From NCBI GenBank assembly GCA_035765635.1, contig DASTWZ010000031.1, positions 181,578-245,577 on the forward strand: a stretch of 64,000 nt of DNA, read 5' to 3'. This DNA comes from EW11 sp035765635. GTDB taxonomy: Bacteria > Verrucomicrobiota > Verrucomicrobiia > Opitutales > Opitutaceae. This document shows positions 7,975 to 17,680 of the stretch, piece by piece; positions within the stretch are counted from its first letter, which is position 1; every line of letters starts with the position of its first letter. The position numbers and the translations under genes are program-made. The notes beneath the pieces were generated by a model that worked only from the letters and a program-made list of their open reading frames with translations, was not told the origin of the DNA and ran no database searches.

Positions 7975-9750
7975 ATGAAAACGTCCACCTCACCCTCGTC
8001 CTTCCCGCAGGCAGAAATCGGCAAAGAGATGAAAGGTTCCGACTGTGTCGTCGAGTGCCTCATCCGCGAGGGCGTAGACGTCATTTTCGCGTATCCCGGT
8101 GGCGCATCCCAGGAGCTGCACCAGTCCCTCGCGCGCACGGACAAGATTCGCACGATTCTTCCGCGCCACGAGCAAGGCGGCTCTTTCGCCGCCGAAGGTT
8201 ATGCACGAGCCACCGGAAAAGTCGGCGTGTGCATGGCCACGAGCGGCCCGGGCGCGACCAATCTCGTTTCGGCGATCGCCGACGCATACATGGACTCGAC
8301 GCCGATGGTGGCGATTACCGGCCAGGTTTACTCGAAGTACATCGGCAAGAGCGCGTTTCAGGAAACGGACTTCTTCGGCATGACGCTGCCGGTCGTGAAG
8401 CACTCGTACTTAGTGATGAACGTGGCCGATCTGCCGCGCATCTTCAAAGAGGCATTCCATCTCGCCCGCACGGGCCGGCCCGGCCCGGTCGTGATCGATA
8501 TTCCGAAGGACGTGCAGCAGGCGCGCTTCACGCCGGTTTTCCCTGGCACCGTGGAATTCCGCAATCCGATGATCGGACATCAACCGCGTGCAACGGACGA
8601 TGAACTGAAGAAAATTCTCGACCTCATTGCCGAAGCAAAACGTCCGGTGTTGTACGTTGGCGGCGGCATCATCTCGGCGGAGGCCGAGGCCGATCTGAAG
8701 ACGTTCGCGGAAAAGACCAACATTCCTGTGGCCACGACGCTGATGGGCGTCGGCGGCTTCCCCGAGACGCATCCGCTCTCGATGAAATGGTTCGGTATGC
8801 ACGGCTCGGCTTACGGAAACTGGGCCGTGGACCAGAGTGATTTGCTGCTCTGTTTCGGCGCTCGTTTCGACGACCGCATCACCGGCGATGTGAACCGCTT
8901 CGCGCAGGGCGCGAAGATTGTCCACATCGACATCGACGCCTCAGAGCACAACAAGAACAAGCGCGTCCAATATCCGATTTTCTCCGACATCAAATACGCG
9001 CTGGTTCGCCTCAACGAACTCATCGCGGCGGTGAAATTCACCGCGCCGGACACGAAGGCGTGGCACGCTCAGATCGCCACTTGGAAAAAGGAACAGCCGT
9101 TCCGCTACGAAGAGAGCAAACACATCATTCCTCAGGAAGCGGTGCGCGCCCTTTTCGAACTCACCAAGGGTGACGCGATCATCGCCACGGGCGTCGGCCA
9201 GCATCAGATGTGGGCCGCGCAATTCTACGATTTCGCCCAGCCGCGCCGCTACATCAGTTCGCTCGGCCTCGGCGCGATGGGCTACGGCTACCCGGCTGCG
9301 CTCGGCGCGAAGGTGGCCTGCCCGGACAAGCAGGTGATCGACATCGACGGCGACGGTTCGTTTGTCATGAACATTCAGGAGCTCGCCACGGCGAAGATCG
9401 AAAACATCGCGGCGAAAGCGATGATCCTGAACAACCAGCACCTCGGCATGGTTGTGCAGTGGGAAGATCGCTTCTACGGCAGTGTGCGCGGCAACACCAT
9501 TCTCGGCGACGAGAACAATGTCGGCGGTCCGGACAATCCCTCCGCGCTTTATCCTGATTTCGTCAAGATCGCCGAAGGCTTCGGCGTCAAAGGCCGCCGC
9601 GTGATCAAGAAGTCCGAACTCCGTGAAGCCATCCAAGAAATGCTCGATCACGATGGACCGTACGTTCTCGACGTGGTCGTGCCCTACACCGAGCACGTGC
9701 TGCCGATGATTCCGGCCGGACGGACGGTGAAGGACATGATCCTGAAATGA
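7975..9750 (+). CDS. ilvB: Acetolactate synthase large (catalytic) subunit
   Basis: A 591-residue ThDP enzyme that makes acetolactate for branched-chain amino-acid synthesis. It has the three-domain layout: N-terminal pyrimidine-binding domain with the catalytic Glu (RHEQGGSFAAEG, E66), a central FAD-binding domain with FGARFDDRITGD, and a C-terminal PP domain with GDGSF (459-463) and LNNQHLGMVVQWEDRFY. The C-terminal VLPMIPAGRTVKDM matches the biosynthetic enzyme, not the catabolic AlsS type. It differs from the common arrangement in that no ilvN regulatory subunit or ilvC follows; the next gene is on the other strand after a terminator. Confidence 0.95.
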   Translation: MKTSTSPSSFPQAEIGKEMKGSDCVVECLIREGVDVIFAYPGGASQELHQSLARTDKIRTILPRHEQGGSFAAEGYARATGKVGVCMATSGPGATNLVSAIADAYMDSTPMVAITGQVYSKYIGKSAFQETDFFGMTLPVVKHSYLVMNVADLPRIFKEAFHLARTGRPGPVVIDIPKDVQQARFTPVFPGTVEFRNPMIGHQPRATDDELKKILDLIAEAKRPVLYVGGGIISAEAEADLKTFAEKTNIPVATTLMGVGGFPETHPLSMKWFGMHGSAYGNWAVDQSDLLLCFGARFDDRITGDVNRFAQGAKIVHIDIDASEHNKNKRVQYPIFSDIKYALVRLNELIAAVKFTAPDTKAWHAQIATWKKEQPFRYEESKHIIPQEAVRALFELTKGDAIIATGVGQHQMWAAQFYDFAQPRRYISSLGLGAMGYGYPAALGAKVACPDKQVIDIDGDGSFVMNIQELATAKIENIAAKAMILNNQHLGMVVQWEDRFYGSVRGNTILGDENNVGGPDNPSALYPDFVKIAEGFGVKGRRVIKKSELREAIQEMLDHDGPYVLDVVVPYTEHVLPMIPAGRTVKDMILK

Positions 9751-9790
9751 GCGTGGCTCAGTTCAGACGTTAATTTCTCAACTTAAATTC

Positions 9791-9821
9791 AAAAGCCGCG
9801 CTCTTCTGGGCGCGGCTTTTT
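9791..9821. terminator. Bidirectional terminator between ilvB and the cyclase operon
   Basis: AAAAGCCGCGC (9791-9801) pairs with GCGCGGCTTTT (from 9810), flanked by A-run and T-run. It can therefore stop transcription of ilvB on the plus strand and of the cyclase operon on the minus strand. Confidence 0.9.
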
Positions 9822-9853
9822 TGTGAGCGTGTCGTGAGGGCAGACGCGCTCGA

Positions 9854-12163
9854 TCACTTCGTCTGCATGACCCAGACGCCATTCCAGTCGTCAGGCGGCG
9901 GCGTCTGTTTCATCAGTTCGCAGCGGCGAAGATAGACGCTCGAAGGATTCACTCCATCGAGCGCGTCAGCCGCGGCGGCCCCGAGCGCGTTCGCCTTTGC
10001 GAAGGCAGCGATGGCCCGATCCCAATCGCGGCGCAAGTACGCCTCCATGCCGGAAGAGAATTCCTCAACTCCGTCCAAGACCGAAGGCGCAAGCGCGGTG
10101 CGAAGGCCGACGAGTTCGTAGATCGACACCGGCTTCGTTCGCCCCTTGACGACAATGCGATCGATGAAACGGAAAACACATTCCTGACCGAATCGTTCAC
10201 ATGACGCTTTGGTCGATTCAGTGACCAGTGTAGAGACGCCGTAGGTTTTCGCCCCGCTTTCGAGACGCGACGCGAGATTCACGGAGTCTCCCATCATCGT
10301 ATAGTTGAATCGCGTCAGTGAGCCCATGTTGCCGACGACGGCGGCGCCGCTGTTCAAACCGATGCGCGTTTTCATGCGACTCACGGCATTCGGCCAACGG
10401 CTGCCGGTTTGGCTCCATTTTTGTCTGAGCTCGAAGAGGCGCTGCTGCACTTTTTGGCTGGCGATGCAGGCGCGGTACGCGTGGTCTTCCATCGCCAAGG
10501 GTGCGCCGAACATCGCGACCACGGCGTCCCCGATGTATTTGTCGAGCGTGCCGCCTTCGGCGGTGATGATATCGGTGCAGGCCGTCAGATATTCGTTCAT
10601 CAGCTCGACCAGCTGGGTCGGCGACAGCATCTCCGCAAAACCAGAAAAATCCTGAATATCGCTGAAGTACGCGGTGATGTCCGCCTCCGCTCCACCTAGC
10701 TGAGGATCCTCACCTGAGTTGACCATTTGCTCGACGAGTTCTGGCGACACATAGGTGCCGAACATGGATTTGATCCGCCCCTTCTGTTTCTCCTCGCGCG
10801 CGAGTTGCCAGGTCACGCCGGCAAAGCTCGTCGTCAGCGCCGCGCCGAGCGGAGCGGCCATCGGCCAAATCCAGTGCCACTGCGCAAAAACCAAGAACGC
10901 ACCAGCGGCGTAGACCAGGAAAACCGCCCCGGCCGCGCTGCGCCAGAGGACGGTTCTTCTGCCCGTGCCGATCGCCAGTCCAGCGACCACAACGCTGAGC
11001 AGAAAAACGATCGCGACCTGGCCGACGAATGGAACGCGATGTAAGTAAATTCCGGATACAATCGTTTTCAGCAGATTTCCGTGTATCCCAACTTTGGGTA
11101 CGGGCCGGGCGTCGAGAGGCGTTGCAGCGATATCCTGGAGCAAGGGATCGACCGGTCCGATCAACACCACCGCGCCCGCGAAAGGCGCGAAGAAACGTTT
11201 CGCCGCATCGCGTTCGTTGTTTTCGGACGAGCCGAGATCGCGCGCGTGCTGCAGAACTTCGGCGAAGCTGGCGCGTGGATTATGCTCCGGCGAACTCCAG
11301 GGCGAAAACCAGTTTACCTCGACATCTTGCCGATGAATCAGCGGCACGGAGGCCAACGCCTTTCCAGCGTCGTCACGAAACAGCAAACGATCGCCCTCCG
11401 CCTGCACGCTGCCTTTCGGCAAACCCCAGTAAAGACGCGCGAGTTCGACCGCCATGTGGAAGTACGTGACCTCGCCGACGTTCACCAGCAGCGGCACAAA
11501 GCGCGTGCCGCCATTGATCGTATCGATCAACCCGACGTTGGGCGGATTCCAGATGGTCGGTCCGACCCGGAACTCCGGGAGCTCCGGCGGCTGCGGATTG
11601 GCCGGGGGATTTTCGACGCGGGGAAGCACGCGCACGATGGGATTGCCGTTGATGTCGCGATCCTCGGAAGCGGCATAGCCGGCGGCGACGACCACCGGCG
11701 GCGCATCATAGAGAAACTTCGCCAACTGACGATTGCCCTCGGAAAATCGAGCGGTGTCGACGAGCTCCGGTTGTCCCTTTTCCGAAAAAACAAAGTCGAT
11801 CCCGATCGCCTTGACCTTGCCTGCCGTGAGCAATGCCCGGCAGACCTCGGCGTAATACCCGCGATTCCATGGCTGATTTCCCAGGTCGGTGATCGATTCC
11901 GAATCGACATCGACATAGACCACTTTAATCGGAGCAGAAAGTTCACCCCGCGCTCGGAAGCGCCAGTCCAGCAGCTTATTTTCGAGAAACTCCGTAAGCC
12001 CAAAATAACTCGCGGCGCACCAAAGCGCCGGGATGAGCAACAGAATTAACCAGCGGAAGAGCGTGCGGTCCTTGGGCTTGGCCACGACGGCGGAATTTAC
12101 GGTCGAAGCTTCGGCACGCCAGCTTGTAGTTGCGAGGACTAGGCCTCTCGCAAGCGAGTCCAA
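9854..12163 (-). CDS. CHASE2-domain adenylate/guanylate cyclase (class III)
   Basis: A membrane-bound cyclase that makes cAMP or cGMP in response to an extracytoplasmic signal. Read from TTG 12163 (769 residues), it has a transmembrane helix at about 36-55, an extracellular CHASE2 domain at about 60-370 (VVYVDVDSESI, GIDFVFSE and VVLIGPVDP are typical), and three transmembrane helices at about 378-455. The catalytic domain lies at about 485-690. Both metal-binding aspartates are visible (FSDI, D502; GDAVVAMFG, D546). TTG 12163 lies 4 bp after the upstream FecR gene; a GTG at 12085 is an alternative that still keeps the first helix. FecR-CHASE2 cyclase pairs are a known association, so co-transcription and a shared signal are likely. 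Confidence 0.88.
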   Translation of the reverse strand: MDSLARGLVLATTSWRAEASTVNSAVVAKPKDRTLFRWLILLLIPALWCAASYFGLTEFLENKLLDWRFRARGELSAPIKVVYVDVDSESITDLGNQPWNRGYYAEVCRALLTAGKVKAIGIDFVFSEKGQPELVDTARFSEGNRQLAKFLYDAPPVVVAAGYAASEDRDINGNPIVRVLPRVENPPANPQPPELPEFRVGPTIWNPPNVGLIDTINGGTRFVPLLVNVGEVTYFHMAVELARLYWGLPKGSVQAEGDRLLFRDDAGKALASVPLIHRQDVEVNWFSPWSSPEHNPRASFAEVLQHARDLGSSENNERDAAKRFFAPFAGAVVLIGPVDPLLQDIAATPLDARPVPKVGIHGNLLKTIVSGIYLHRVPFVGQVAIVFLLSVVVAGLAIGTGRRTVLWRSAAGAVFLVYAAGAFLVFAQWHWIWPMAAPLGAALTTSFAGVTWQLAREEKQKGRIKSMFGTYVSPELVEQMVNSGEDPQLGGAEADITAYFSDIQDFSGFAEMLSPTQLVELMNEYLTACTDIITAEGGTLDKYIGDAVVAMFGAPLAMEDHAYRACIASQKVQQRLFELRQKWSQTGSRWPNAVSRMKTRIGLNSGAAVVGNMGSLTRFNYTMMGDSVNLASRLESGAKTYGVSTLVTESTKASCERFGQECVFRFIDRIVVKGRTKPVSIYELVGLRTALAPSVLDGVEEFSSGMEAYLRRDWDRAIAAFAKANALGAAAADALDGVNPSSVYLRRCELMKQTPPPDDWNGVWVMQTK

Positions 12164-12167
12164 TCAC

Positions 12168-13136
12168 TCACTCGCCGTCGCCAGGCGTGGTGCGTTGCGC
12201 AGGAGGAACCGGCGGCGGAGAGGCCAGCGGTCCCGACGTGTCACCCGTGTCCGAACCTGGCTCGGCCGTATTCGGCGAAGACGAGTCGGTCGTCGTAGCC
12301 GTCGAGTTGCTCGAAGGCGTCTGGCCTGTCGTAGCGGATGGTACAAATTGAACATTCAGCGCGGCGCCCACCGTGTCGGTGACTTCCTGCTGCAATTCAG
12401 CCATACCCGCGGGCGAAACTTCGATAGCGGGAGATGTTTCTCCGACCGACATGACGGCCGACGTCGTCAGATTAATCTGCGCAGCGAGACTGATTTCACG
12501 TCCAGCGGGCACTTCGACGGAACGCCCGCGCAACGGCGTGAAACGAATCAGGCCTTCCGCCATGGAAAGCGCGTAGCGCGCGACGCCATTCGAACCGATG
12601 AGATACGAAATACGAAACGCCGTACCGCGAATACCGGCAGCGCCGACCGCGGTTTCGACCGTGAAAGAAGAACCAGCATCGCGGTTCAACTTCTTCACTT
12701 GGGAAATGATTTCGCCCTTGCGGAGATAAAGCTTGGTCGTCGAAACGCTCGGCTCGTGCGTCGCCTCTCGGACCCGAAAACTGTCTGCGAAGGGATTCTG
12801 CAAAAACTCCGATATCTCGAGCTGCGAGTCCGCTTTGACGTTCACCACCGCGCCATTCGAAAACACGAGAACGACGCTGGCATTGTGACCAGTTTCGACG
12901 ACTTGGTTGTCGGCGACCAAACTGTTTTGGCTCACGCGCGAGCGCAGACCTGAACTCTTATCCACGGCGAAAACTTCGCCCGTGACACGCGCTACCTTGA
13001 TCGAACCATGCGCCTGCGGACTCGAAGCGGCCGCGGCGGGCGCCGCTGGTGCGGCCGACTGCGCACGTGCGACGAAGGCTACACCGCACAAGAGCGTGAA
13101 CCAGCAGAAGCACATGAACGGCGAACGCAGTTTCAT
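12168..13136 (-). CDS. FecR-domain secreted protein
   Basis: A 322-residue exported protein. The ATG at 13136 gives a clean signal peptide (MKLRSPFMCFCWFTLLCGVA, with ARAQSA at the end); a TTG at 13154 is possible. A FecR-type beta-sandwich follows at about 40-190: a glycine-rich start (KVARVTGEVFAVD), VVLVFSNGAVVNVKADSQL and ETAVGAAGIRGTAFRI, which is the classical FecR signature. The C-terminal 60 residues are a low-complexity Ser/Thr/Pro-rich tail. There is no iron-sensing sigma factor nearby, so the ferric-citrate role of the original FecR does not apply. Position between the O-antigen-ligase gene and the CHASE2 cyclase, with 4-bp and 18-bp gaps, points to one operon. Confidence 0.87.
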   Translation of the reverse strand: MKLRSPFMCFCWFTLLCGVAFVARAQSAAPAAPAAAASSPQAHGSIKVARVTGEVFAVDKSSGLRSRVSQNSLVADNQVVETGHNASVVLVFSNGAVVNVKADSQLEISEFLQNPFADSFRVREATHEPSVSTTKLYLRKGEIISQVKKLNRDAGSSFTVETAVGAAGIRGTAFRISYLIGSNGVARYALSMAEGLIRFTPLRGRSVEVPAGREISLAAQINLTTSAVMSVGETSPAIEVSPAGMAELQQEVTDTVGAALNVQFVPSATTGQTPSSNSTATTTDSSSPNTAEPGSDTGDTSGPLASPPPVPPAQRTTPGDGE

Positions 13137-13154
13137 AGTAAGAGGTATCGGCAA

Positions 13155-15056
13155 CTATCGTGGCTGACTTAAGGACTGTTGCAACCTCATTGCAGCACTA
13201 TGTCCAGGGTCTAATCGGAGGGCTTCGTTGACGGCAGCAGCGGCCAGTGGCCGGGTCGCCGGTGTGAGCGAAAGGTGGTAGGCCTGGTAAAACCACATGG
13301 TGCTATTCGTTGGGGCCAAGGTGATTGCGCGGCTGAATGCGGCGCTACCCTCGCCCCACTTGCCCTGCAGGTCGAGGGCGACGCCCAGTCGCACCCAGAA
13401 CTCGGGAACGGCTTCGCTGAGCGAAAGCGCCTCTCGGGCCAGCTCTTCGCTGCGTTTACCGAGTTCATTCGCCTGGCTGGGAGAGATGCGAGCCCACAGG
13501 GCAGAAACGTAGGCGGCGTCGGCGAAACTTTGACCATTCGAGCCGTCCAGCGCGGTCGCATCGGCCAGGAGAGCGGACGCGGCCGTCAACGTATCACGCT
13601 GTTCGTTGAGCGTGGGATTCGATTTGGCAGCGAGTTTGTCGATCATCCCGCGAGCGGCGTAGCGCGAGGCCTCCCCACGGTAAAATGGCAGGGCGATTCC
13701 GAGCACGATCAGACACAAGGCGAGCAGTGCGACGAAGTTGAAGCCCTTCGATGCCACGCTTTGTTCGGGAGAATCCGGCAATGGCCATGTGCGCAGGAGG
13801 CATTCCGCGACGGCGATGGCCACGAACATCCCGAGCGCGGGAATTTTCAGGTGGAAATCGACGAATAGGGACAGAAAGAACGCGACCAAGCCGAGTTCGA
13901 TCGCGCGAGTGAGTTCGATGGAGTCGAAACTTTCTCCAGCCAGCATCCCATCGTCGCGGGCCAATCTGCCGGCGAATTTTTTTCGCGCGAGCAGAACGAC
14001 CGCGCCCCCGGCGCCGAAGGAGAGCGCAAAACCGATCAGGCCGTAGTCGCTCAGCGTATTCAAAAAGTCATTATGCGCCCATTGCGGTTCGTCGCGAAAT
14101 CCGACGGGACGGTAGCGCTCGAAGAGAACGTTGAAGCTGCCCGCGCCAGTTCCGACGAGCGGGCTATCTTCGAAAAGGCGCCATGCGCCGCGCCACATAA
14201 TGGGCCTCGAGCGTTCGCCGACATCCGAAGCGAGCTGATCGAAGCGCTCTTTGACCTTCGGAACGGTGGTGTAGACGACCGCTCCGGCGATCACGATCAA
14301 AGTGAAAACAGCGACAGAAACGCCTGCTCTCCATTCGATCGATTTTCCCCGAATGGACAACGGCCAGAGCGCCGCGACGATCAACAACGAAAGCCATGCC
14401 CCCCGGCTGATCGTGAGTCCGAGCCCGAAGAGAAAAACGAGAAGGAAGTAGCCGCAAAGAATCCGGCGAAACGCGCTCGAATGCTTTTCCAACGTCAGCG
14501 CGGCGAAAGGCGGGATCAGCAAGAGCAGGAAGGCGGCGAGACTATTGGGAATGCCGAAAGGGCCACTGGAGCGCCCAAAAAATTGAGCGACCTGCGTGCG
14601 ACCCATCATAAGAAAATCAGGCCACACGAATCGCTGATAACAGGCGAGGATCACCGCCACGACGCCGAGCGCCACGACGGTTCCGAGGATCAGTCGCCGC
14701 GGTCCCGAGTTGCGCGCGCCATTCAGTATCAACCAAAGCACTACAGCTATGTGCAGCCAGCCGAGCCAGTCGCGCCAGCCGAGCCAGGGCACGGGCGAGA
14801 CAAAGACGACGTTGAGCGCGCCGTAGAAGAGAAACGGCAAAACGAACCAACTCGCGGGGTGCGTGCGCTGCGTCGAAAACAGTGCCCCGCCAAAGTATAC
14901 TGCGCCGGCAAACGCCGTGAGCAGCCAGGTCCACACCATCGTTTCCGGACGATAACCGCCGAGGCAGAGCGTTGTCCAAATCAGATTCGCCGAAATAACC
15001 GCCGCGATGAGCCATTCACTCGTAGTGGCGCGCGATTTCGACGGGGTATCGATCAT
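13155..15056 (-). CDS. O-antigen ligase/polymerase (Wzy_C) family membrane protein with C-terminal TPR region
   Basis: A 633-residue polytopic protein. About ten to twelve transmembrane helices span residues 12-460. The Wzy_C-type periplasmic loop follows helix 7 or so, with LTISRGAWLSLLIVAALWP, GTGAGSFNVLFERYRP and WAHNDFLNTLSDYGLIG, the last carrying the conserved His. Residues about 480-630 are alpha-helical and TPR-like (LREALSLSEAVPEFWVRLG region). Family members join or polymerise glycans on the periplasmic side, but many with TPR tails have unproven roles. It is the first gene of the minus-strand operon with the FecR protein and the cyclase. Confidence 0.85.
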   Translation of the reverse strand: MIDTPSKSRATTSEWLIAAVISANLIWTTLCLGGYRPETMVWTWLLTAFAGAVYFGGALFSTQRTHPASWFVLPFLFYGALNVVFVSPVPWLGWRDWLGWLHIAVVLWLILNGARNSGPRRLILGTVVALGVVAVILACYQRFVWPDFLMMGRTQVAQFFGRSSGPFGIPNSLAAFLLLLIPPFAALTLEKHSSAFRRILCGYFLLVFLFGLGLTISRGAWLSLLIVAALWPLSIRGKSIEWRAGVSVAVFTLIVIAGAVVYTTVPKVKERFDQLASDVGERSRPIMWRGAWRLFEDSPLVGTGAGSFNVLFERYRPVGFRDEPQWAHNDFLNTLSDYGLIGFALSFGAGGAVVLLARKKFAGRLARDDGMLAGESFDSIELTRAIELGLVAFFLSLFVDFHLKIPALGMFVAIAVAECLLRTWPLPDSPEQSVASKGFNFVALLALCLIVLGIALPFYRGEASRYAARGMIDKLAAKSNPTLNEQRDTLTAASALLADATALDGSNGQSFADAAYVSALWARISPSQANELGKRSEELAREALSLSEAVPEFWVRLGVALDLQGKWGEGSAAFSRAITLAPTNSTMWFYQAYHLSLTPATRPLAAAAVNEALRLDPGHSAAMRLQQSLSQPR

Positions 15057-15150
15057 GTGGATACCGCTGTCGAATCAGACGTTTCGGAGGATGGCGATAC
15101 CTTCGTGCGGAACGCACGCAAACCGAACGCAGTCCATCGGCACGCCAATC

Positions 15151-15295
15151 CAACGGAGCGCCGGTCTCCGGCTGGCTTTTCGACTTCCCGGCTTGCAATG
15201 GAGCGCCAGCCTCCGGCTGGCTTTTCGAATAAATCCGTCCCGCGTTCGCGGGACGCTGTTTTAGGTTGGCCGCCCGGGAGGCCGGCGCTCCGTTG
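15151..15295. repeat. Nested palindromic repeat, family III, copy 1
   Basis: The outer arms CAACGGAGCGCCGG and CCGGCGCTCCGTTG enclose a second GGAGCGCCAGCCTCCGGCTGG unit and a compact hairpin GTCCCGCGTTCGCGGGAC (15237-15254). The same architecture recurs at 31756-31858. Confidence 0.8.
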
Positions 15296-15449
15296 CGAGC
15301 CGGGAGGTCGGATTCAAAGGATGGGAAGAGCGGCACCTCGCGGGCCGCAAACGCATGCCTAACCTCCAAGTTGAGCCACGCCGACGCGGCGCGAGCTGAC
15401 GCGAGTGAGTGCGCACTCAACACCAGAACTGGCGGTCACTTTTGCGCAA

Positions 15450-15482
15450 AAAAAACGCCCCGGCTTTTGACCGGAGCGTTTT
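15450..15482 (-). terminator. Terminator of glnN
   Basis: On the minus strand AACGCTCCGG pairs with CCGGGGCGTT (one G-T pair) around TCAAAAG and is followed by a run of T. It ends about 30 bp after the glnN stop. Confidence 0.88.
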
Positions 15483-15511
15483 GAAATCGGTACGCGCAGG
15501 AGCGCGACGCG

Positions 15512-17680
15512 TTATTTGATGAAGAGGATTTCTTCGTAGGTCGGAACCGGCCAGCTATCGTCCGGGCAAACCGTCTCGAGCGCGTCAACCGTCTTGCGAA
15601 TCGCGACGAGCTGCGGGAGCACCTCATGGCAATAGTGTTCGGCCTCGGCTGCCAGACCGCTTGCGTGGTGAGAACGGAGTTCGGCGAGTTTTTCCAAACC
15701 AGCTTGGAGCTCCGTGATCAATTTTGTGACACTGCCCAACAGCTTTCCGTCCGCGGCGACGCCAGCGGCCTTGAGCGCGGCGACGTTGCTCGCGAGCTCG
15801 GTCTGATAGCGAAGAGCCGTCGGGAGATACTTCGTGCTGACCATTTCACCGACGAGGTTGGCCTCGACGTTGACGGCCTTGACGTACTGCTCGTAAGCGA
15901 TGTCGCGGCGCGCTTCGAGTTCGCGGCGGGTGAGCACGCCGTATTTTTCGAAGGCGGCGATGGTCTGCTTCGAGGCGATGACCGGCACAGCATCAACCGT
16001 CGTGCGCAGATTGGGGAGGCCGCGTTGCGCTGCTTCCTTGTGCCACTCTTCGGAGTAGCCGTTGCCATTGAAGATGACGGCGCCGTGTTCGGTGGCGATC
16101 TCGGTCAGGATTTCGGAGACAGCGTCTTCGAACTTCTTACCCTTGGCCTTCTCGAGCTTCGTGGCGATGTAGTCGAGCGACTCCGCCATGATCGTGTTGA
16201 GGGCGGCGAGCGGAGCGCCAATCGATTGATTGGCAGCCACGGCGCGGTACTCGAATTTGTTACCCGTGAAGGCAAATGGCGACGTGCGGTTGCGATCGCC
16301 GGCGTCCTTCGGAAGGATAGGAAGCGAATCGACGCCGAGGTGCATCGTGCCGGCCTTCTTGGAGGACTTGGCTTTGCCCTTCTTGAGCTGCTCGAAGACG
16401 TCGGCGAGCTGATCGCCCAGGAAAATCGAGATGATCGCTGGAGGCGCTTCGTTCGCGCCGAGGCGGTGATCGTTCGAAGCGGAGGCGACCATGGCGCGGA
16501 GGAGACCACCGTGGCGATGAACGGCCCGGATGACCGCGGCGCAGAACACGAGGAACTGCATGTTCTCGTGCGGCGTGTGGCCCGGCTCGAGCAGATTGCC
16601 CTGAGCGGCATTACCGAGGGACCAGTTCAAGTGTTTGCCCGAACCATTGATGCCGGCGAACGGCTTTTCGTGGAGCAGACACTCCAGGCCGTATTTGCGA
16701 GCGACGCGCTTGAGCGTCGTCATGATCGTCTGCTGGTGGTCGGCGGCGACGTTGGCGTTTTCGTAGATCGGAGCGATCTCGTACTGGGACGGCGCGACTT
16801 CGTTGTGGCGGGTCTTGACCGGAACGCCGAGTTTGTAGAGCTCGGCTTCGCACTCGTGCATGTAGGCGAGGACGCGGTCCGGAACGACGCCGAAATATTG
16901 GTCTTCGAATTCCTGGCCCTTCGGCGGACGCGCGCCGAACAGCGTGCGGCCCGAGGAAATGAGGTCCGGGCGCGAAAGGTAGAAGTTACGATCGATCAGG
17001 AAATATTCCTGCTCCGGGCCCGCGGTGGCGGTGACCATCGGAATGTTTTCGTGACCGAAGAGCTTCAGGATGCGGCGCGCCTGAATATCGAGCGCCTTCA
17101 TCGAACGCAGGATTGGCGTCTTGAGGTCGAGCACGTCGCCCGTCCAGGAGACGAAAGCCGTCGGAATCGCGAGGGTCACGCCATTGGCGTTCTCGATCAG
17201 ATAGCAGGGGCTGGTGACATCCCACGCGGTGTAGCCGCGAGCTTCGAAGGTCGCGCGAATGCCGCCGGACGGGAAAGAAGAAGCGTCGGGTTCGCCCTGG
17301 ATGAGCTGCTTGCCGGAAAACTCAGCGACCGCGCCGCCCTTGCCATCTGGCTCCAGGAAGCTGTCGTGCTTTTCAGCGGTGAGGCCGGTCAGCGGTTGGA
17401 AAACGTGCGCGTAGTGCGTCGCGCCGTGTTCGAGAGCCCAATCCTTGATCGCGGAGGCCACGATATCGGCCGTGCTCGCGTCGAGCGGTGCGCCCGTCTC
17501 GATCGTCTTCTTCAGCGATTTGTAGACCGCCTTCGGCAGGCGAGCCTGCATGACTTTTTCATTGAAGACATTCTGGCCGAAGAGCGCGGCAGAGTGGCTT
17601 TCCTTGAAAGCCAGCGTATTAACTGTGCGGTAATTATTCGCCGCGTTGATCGCAGCTAGACGAGCAGGACTGACACTCAT
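15512..17680 (-). CDS. glnN: Glutamine synthetase type III
   Basis: A 722-residue ATP-dependent glutamine synthetase, the long GSIII form (family length about 700-730). The ATG at 17680 starts MSVSPARLAAINAANNYR. Family-specific parts include FGQNVFNEKVMQARLP near the N-terminus, THYAHVFQPLTGLTAEKHDSF (spanning about 90-110), GPEQEYFLID, SQYEIAPIYE and HEKPFAGINGSGKHLNWSLG, which hold the metal- and ammonia-site residues. GSIII enzymes form double hexameric rings and are often induced under nitrogen limitation. It is divergent from glnA with a 315-bp shared upstream region, so alternate or common nitrogen control is likely. A large open frame on the opposite strand is a shadow. Confidence 0.96.
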   Translation of the reverse strand: MSVSPARLAAINAANNYRTVNTLAFKESHSAALFGQNVFNEKVMQARLPKAVYKSLKKTIETGAPLDASTADIVASAIKDWALEHGATHYAHVFQPLTGLTAEKHDSFLEPDGKGGAVAEFSGKQLIQGEPDASSFPSGGIRATFEARGYTAWDVTSPCYLIENANGVTLAIPTAFVSWTGDVLDLKTPILRSMKALDIQARRILKLFGHENIPMVTATAGPEQEYFLIDRNFYLSRPDLISSGRTLFGARPPKGQEFEDQYFGVVPDRVLAYMHECEAELYKLGVPVKTRHNEVAPSQYEIAPIYENANVAADHQQTIMTTLKRVARKYGLECLLHEKPFAGINGSGKHLNWSLGNAAQGNLLEPGHTPHENMQFLVFCAAVIRAVHRHGGLLRAMVASASNDHRLGANEAPPAIISIFLGDQLADVFEQLKKGKAKSSKKAGTMHLGVDSLPILPKDAGDRNRTSPFAFTGNKFEYRAVAANQSIGAPLAALNTIMAESLDYIATKLEKAKGKKFEDAVSEILTEIATEHGAVIFNGNGYSEEWHKEAAQRGLPNLRTTVDAVPVIASKQTIAAFEKYGVLTRRELEARRDIAYEQYVKAVNVEANLVGEMVSTKYLPTALRYQTELASNVAALKAAGVAADGKLLGSVTKLITELQAGLEKLAELRSHHASGLAAEAEHYCHEVLPQLVAIRKTVDALETVCPDDSWPVPTYEEILFIK

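Larger units (their letters stand above)
15057..15511. other. 455-bp intergenic stretch between glnN and the O-antigen-ligase operon
   Basis: It holds the family III palindromic repeat (15151-15295) and the glnN terminator (15450-15482). The part at 15057-15150 must contain the promoter of the downstream minus-strand operon, but I see no convincing -35/-10 pair. No coding sequence is supported. Confidence 0.6.

Noticed and set aside
14073..15362. 429-codon open frame opposite the O-antigen-ligase gene
   Set aside because: Low-complexity Arg-rich translation overlapping a conserved membrane protein and a repeat.
15626..17659. 677-codon open frame opposite glnN
   Set aside because: Exact antisense shadow of a conserved glutamine synthetase gene, with the Arg/Glu-rich composition typical of high-GC shadows.
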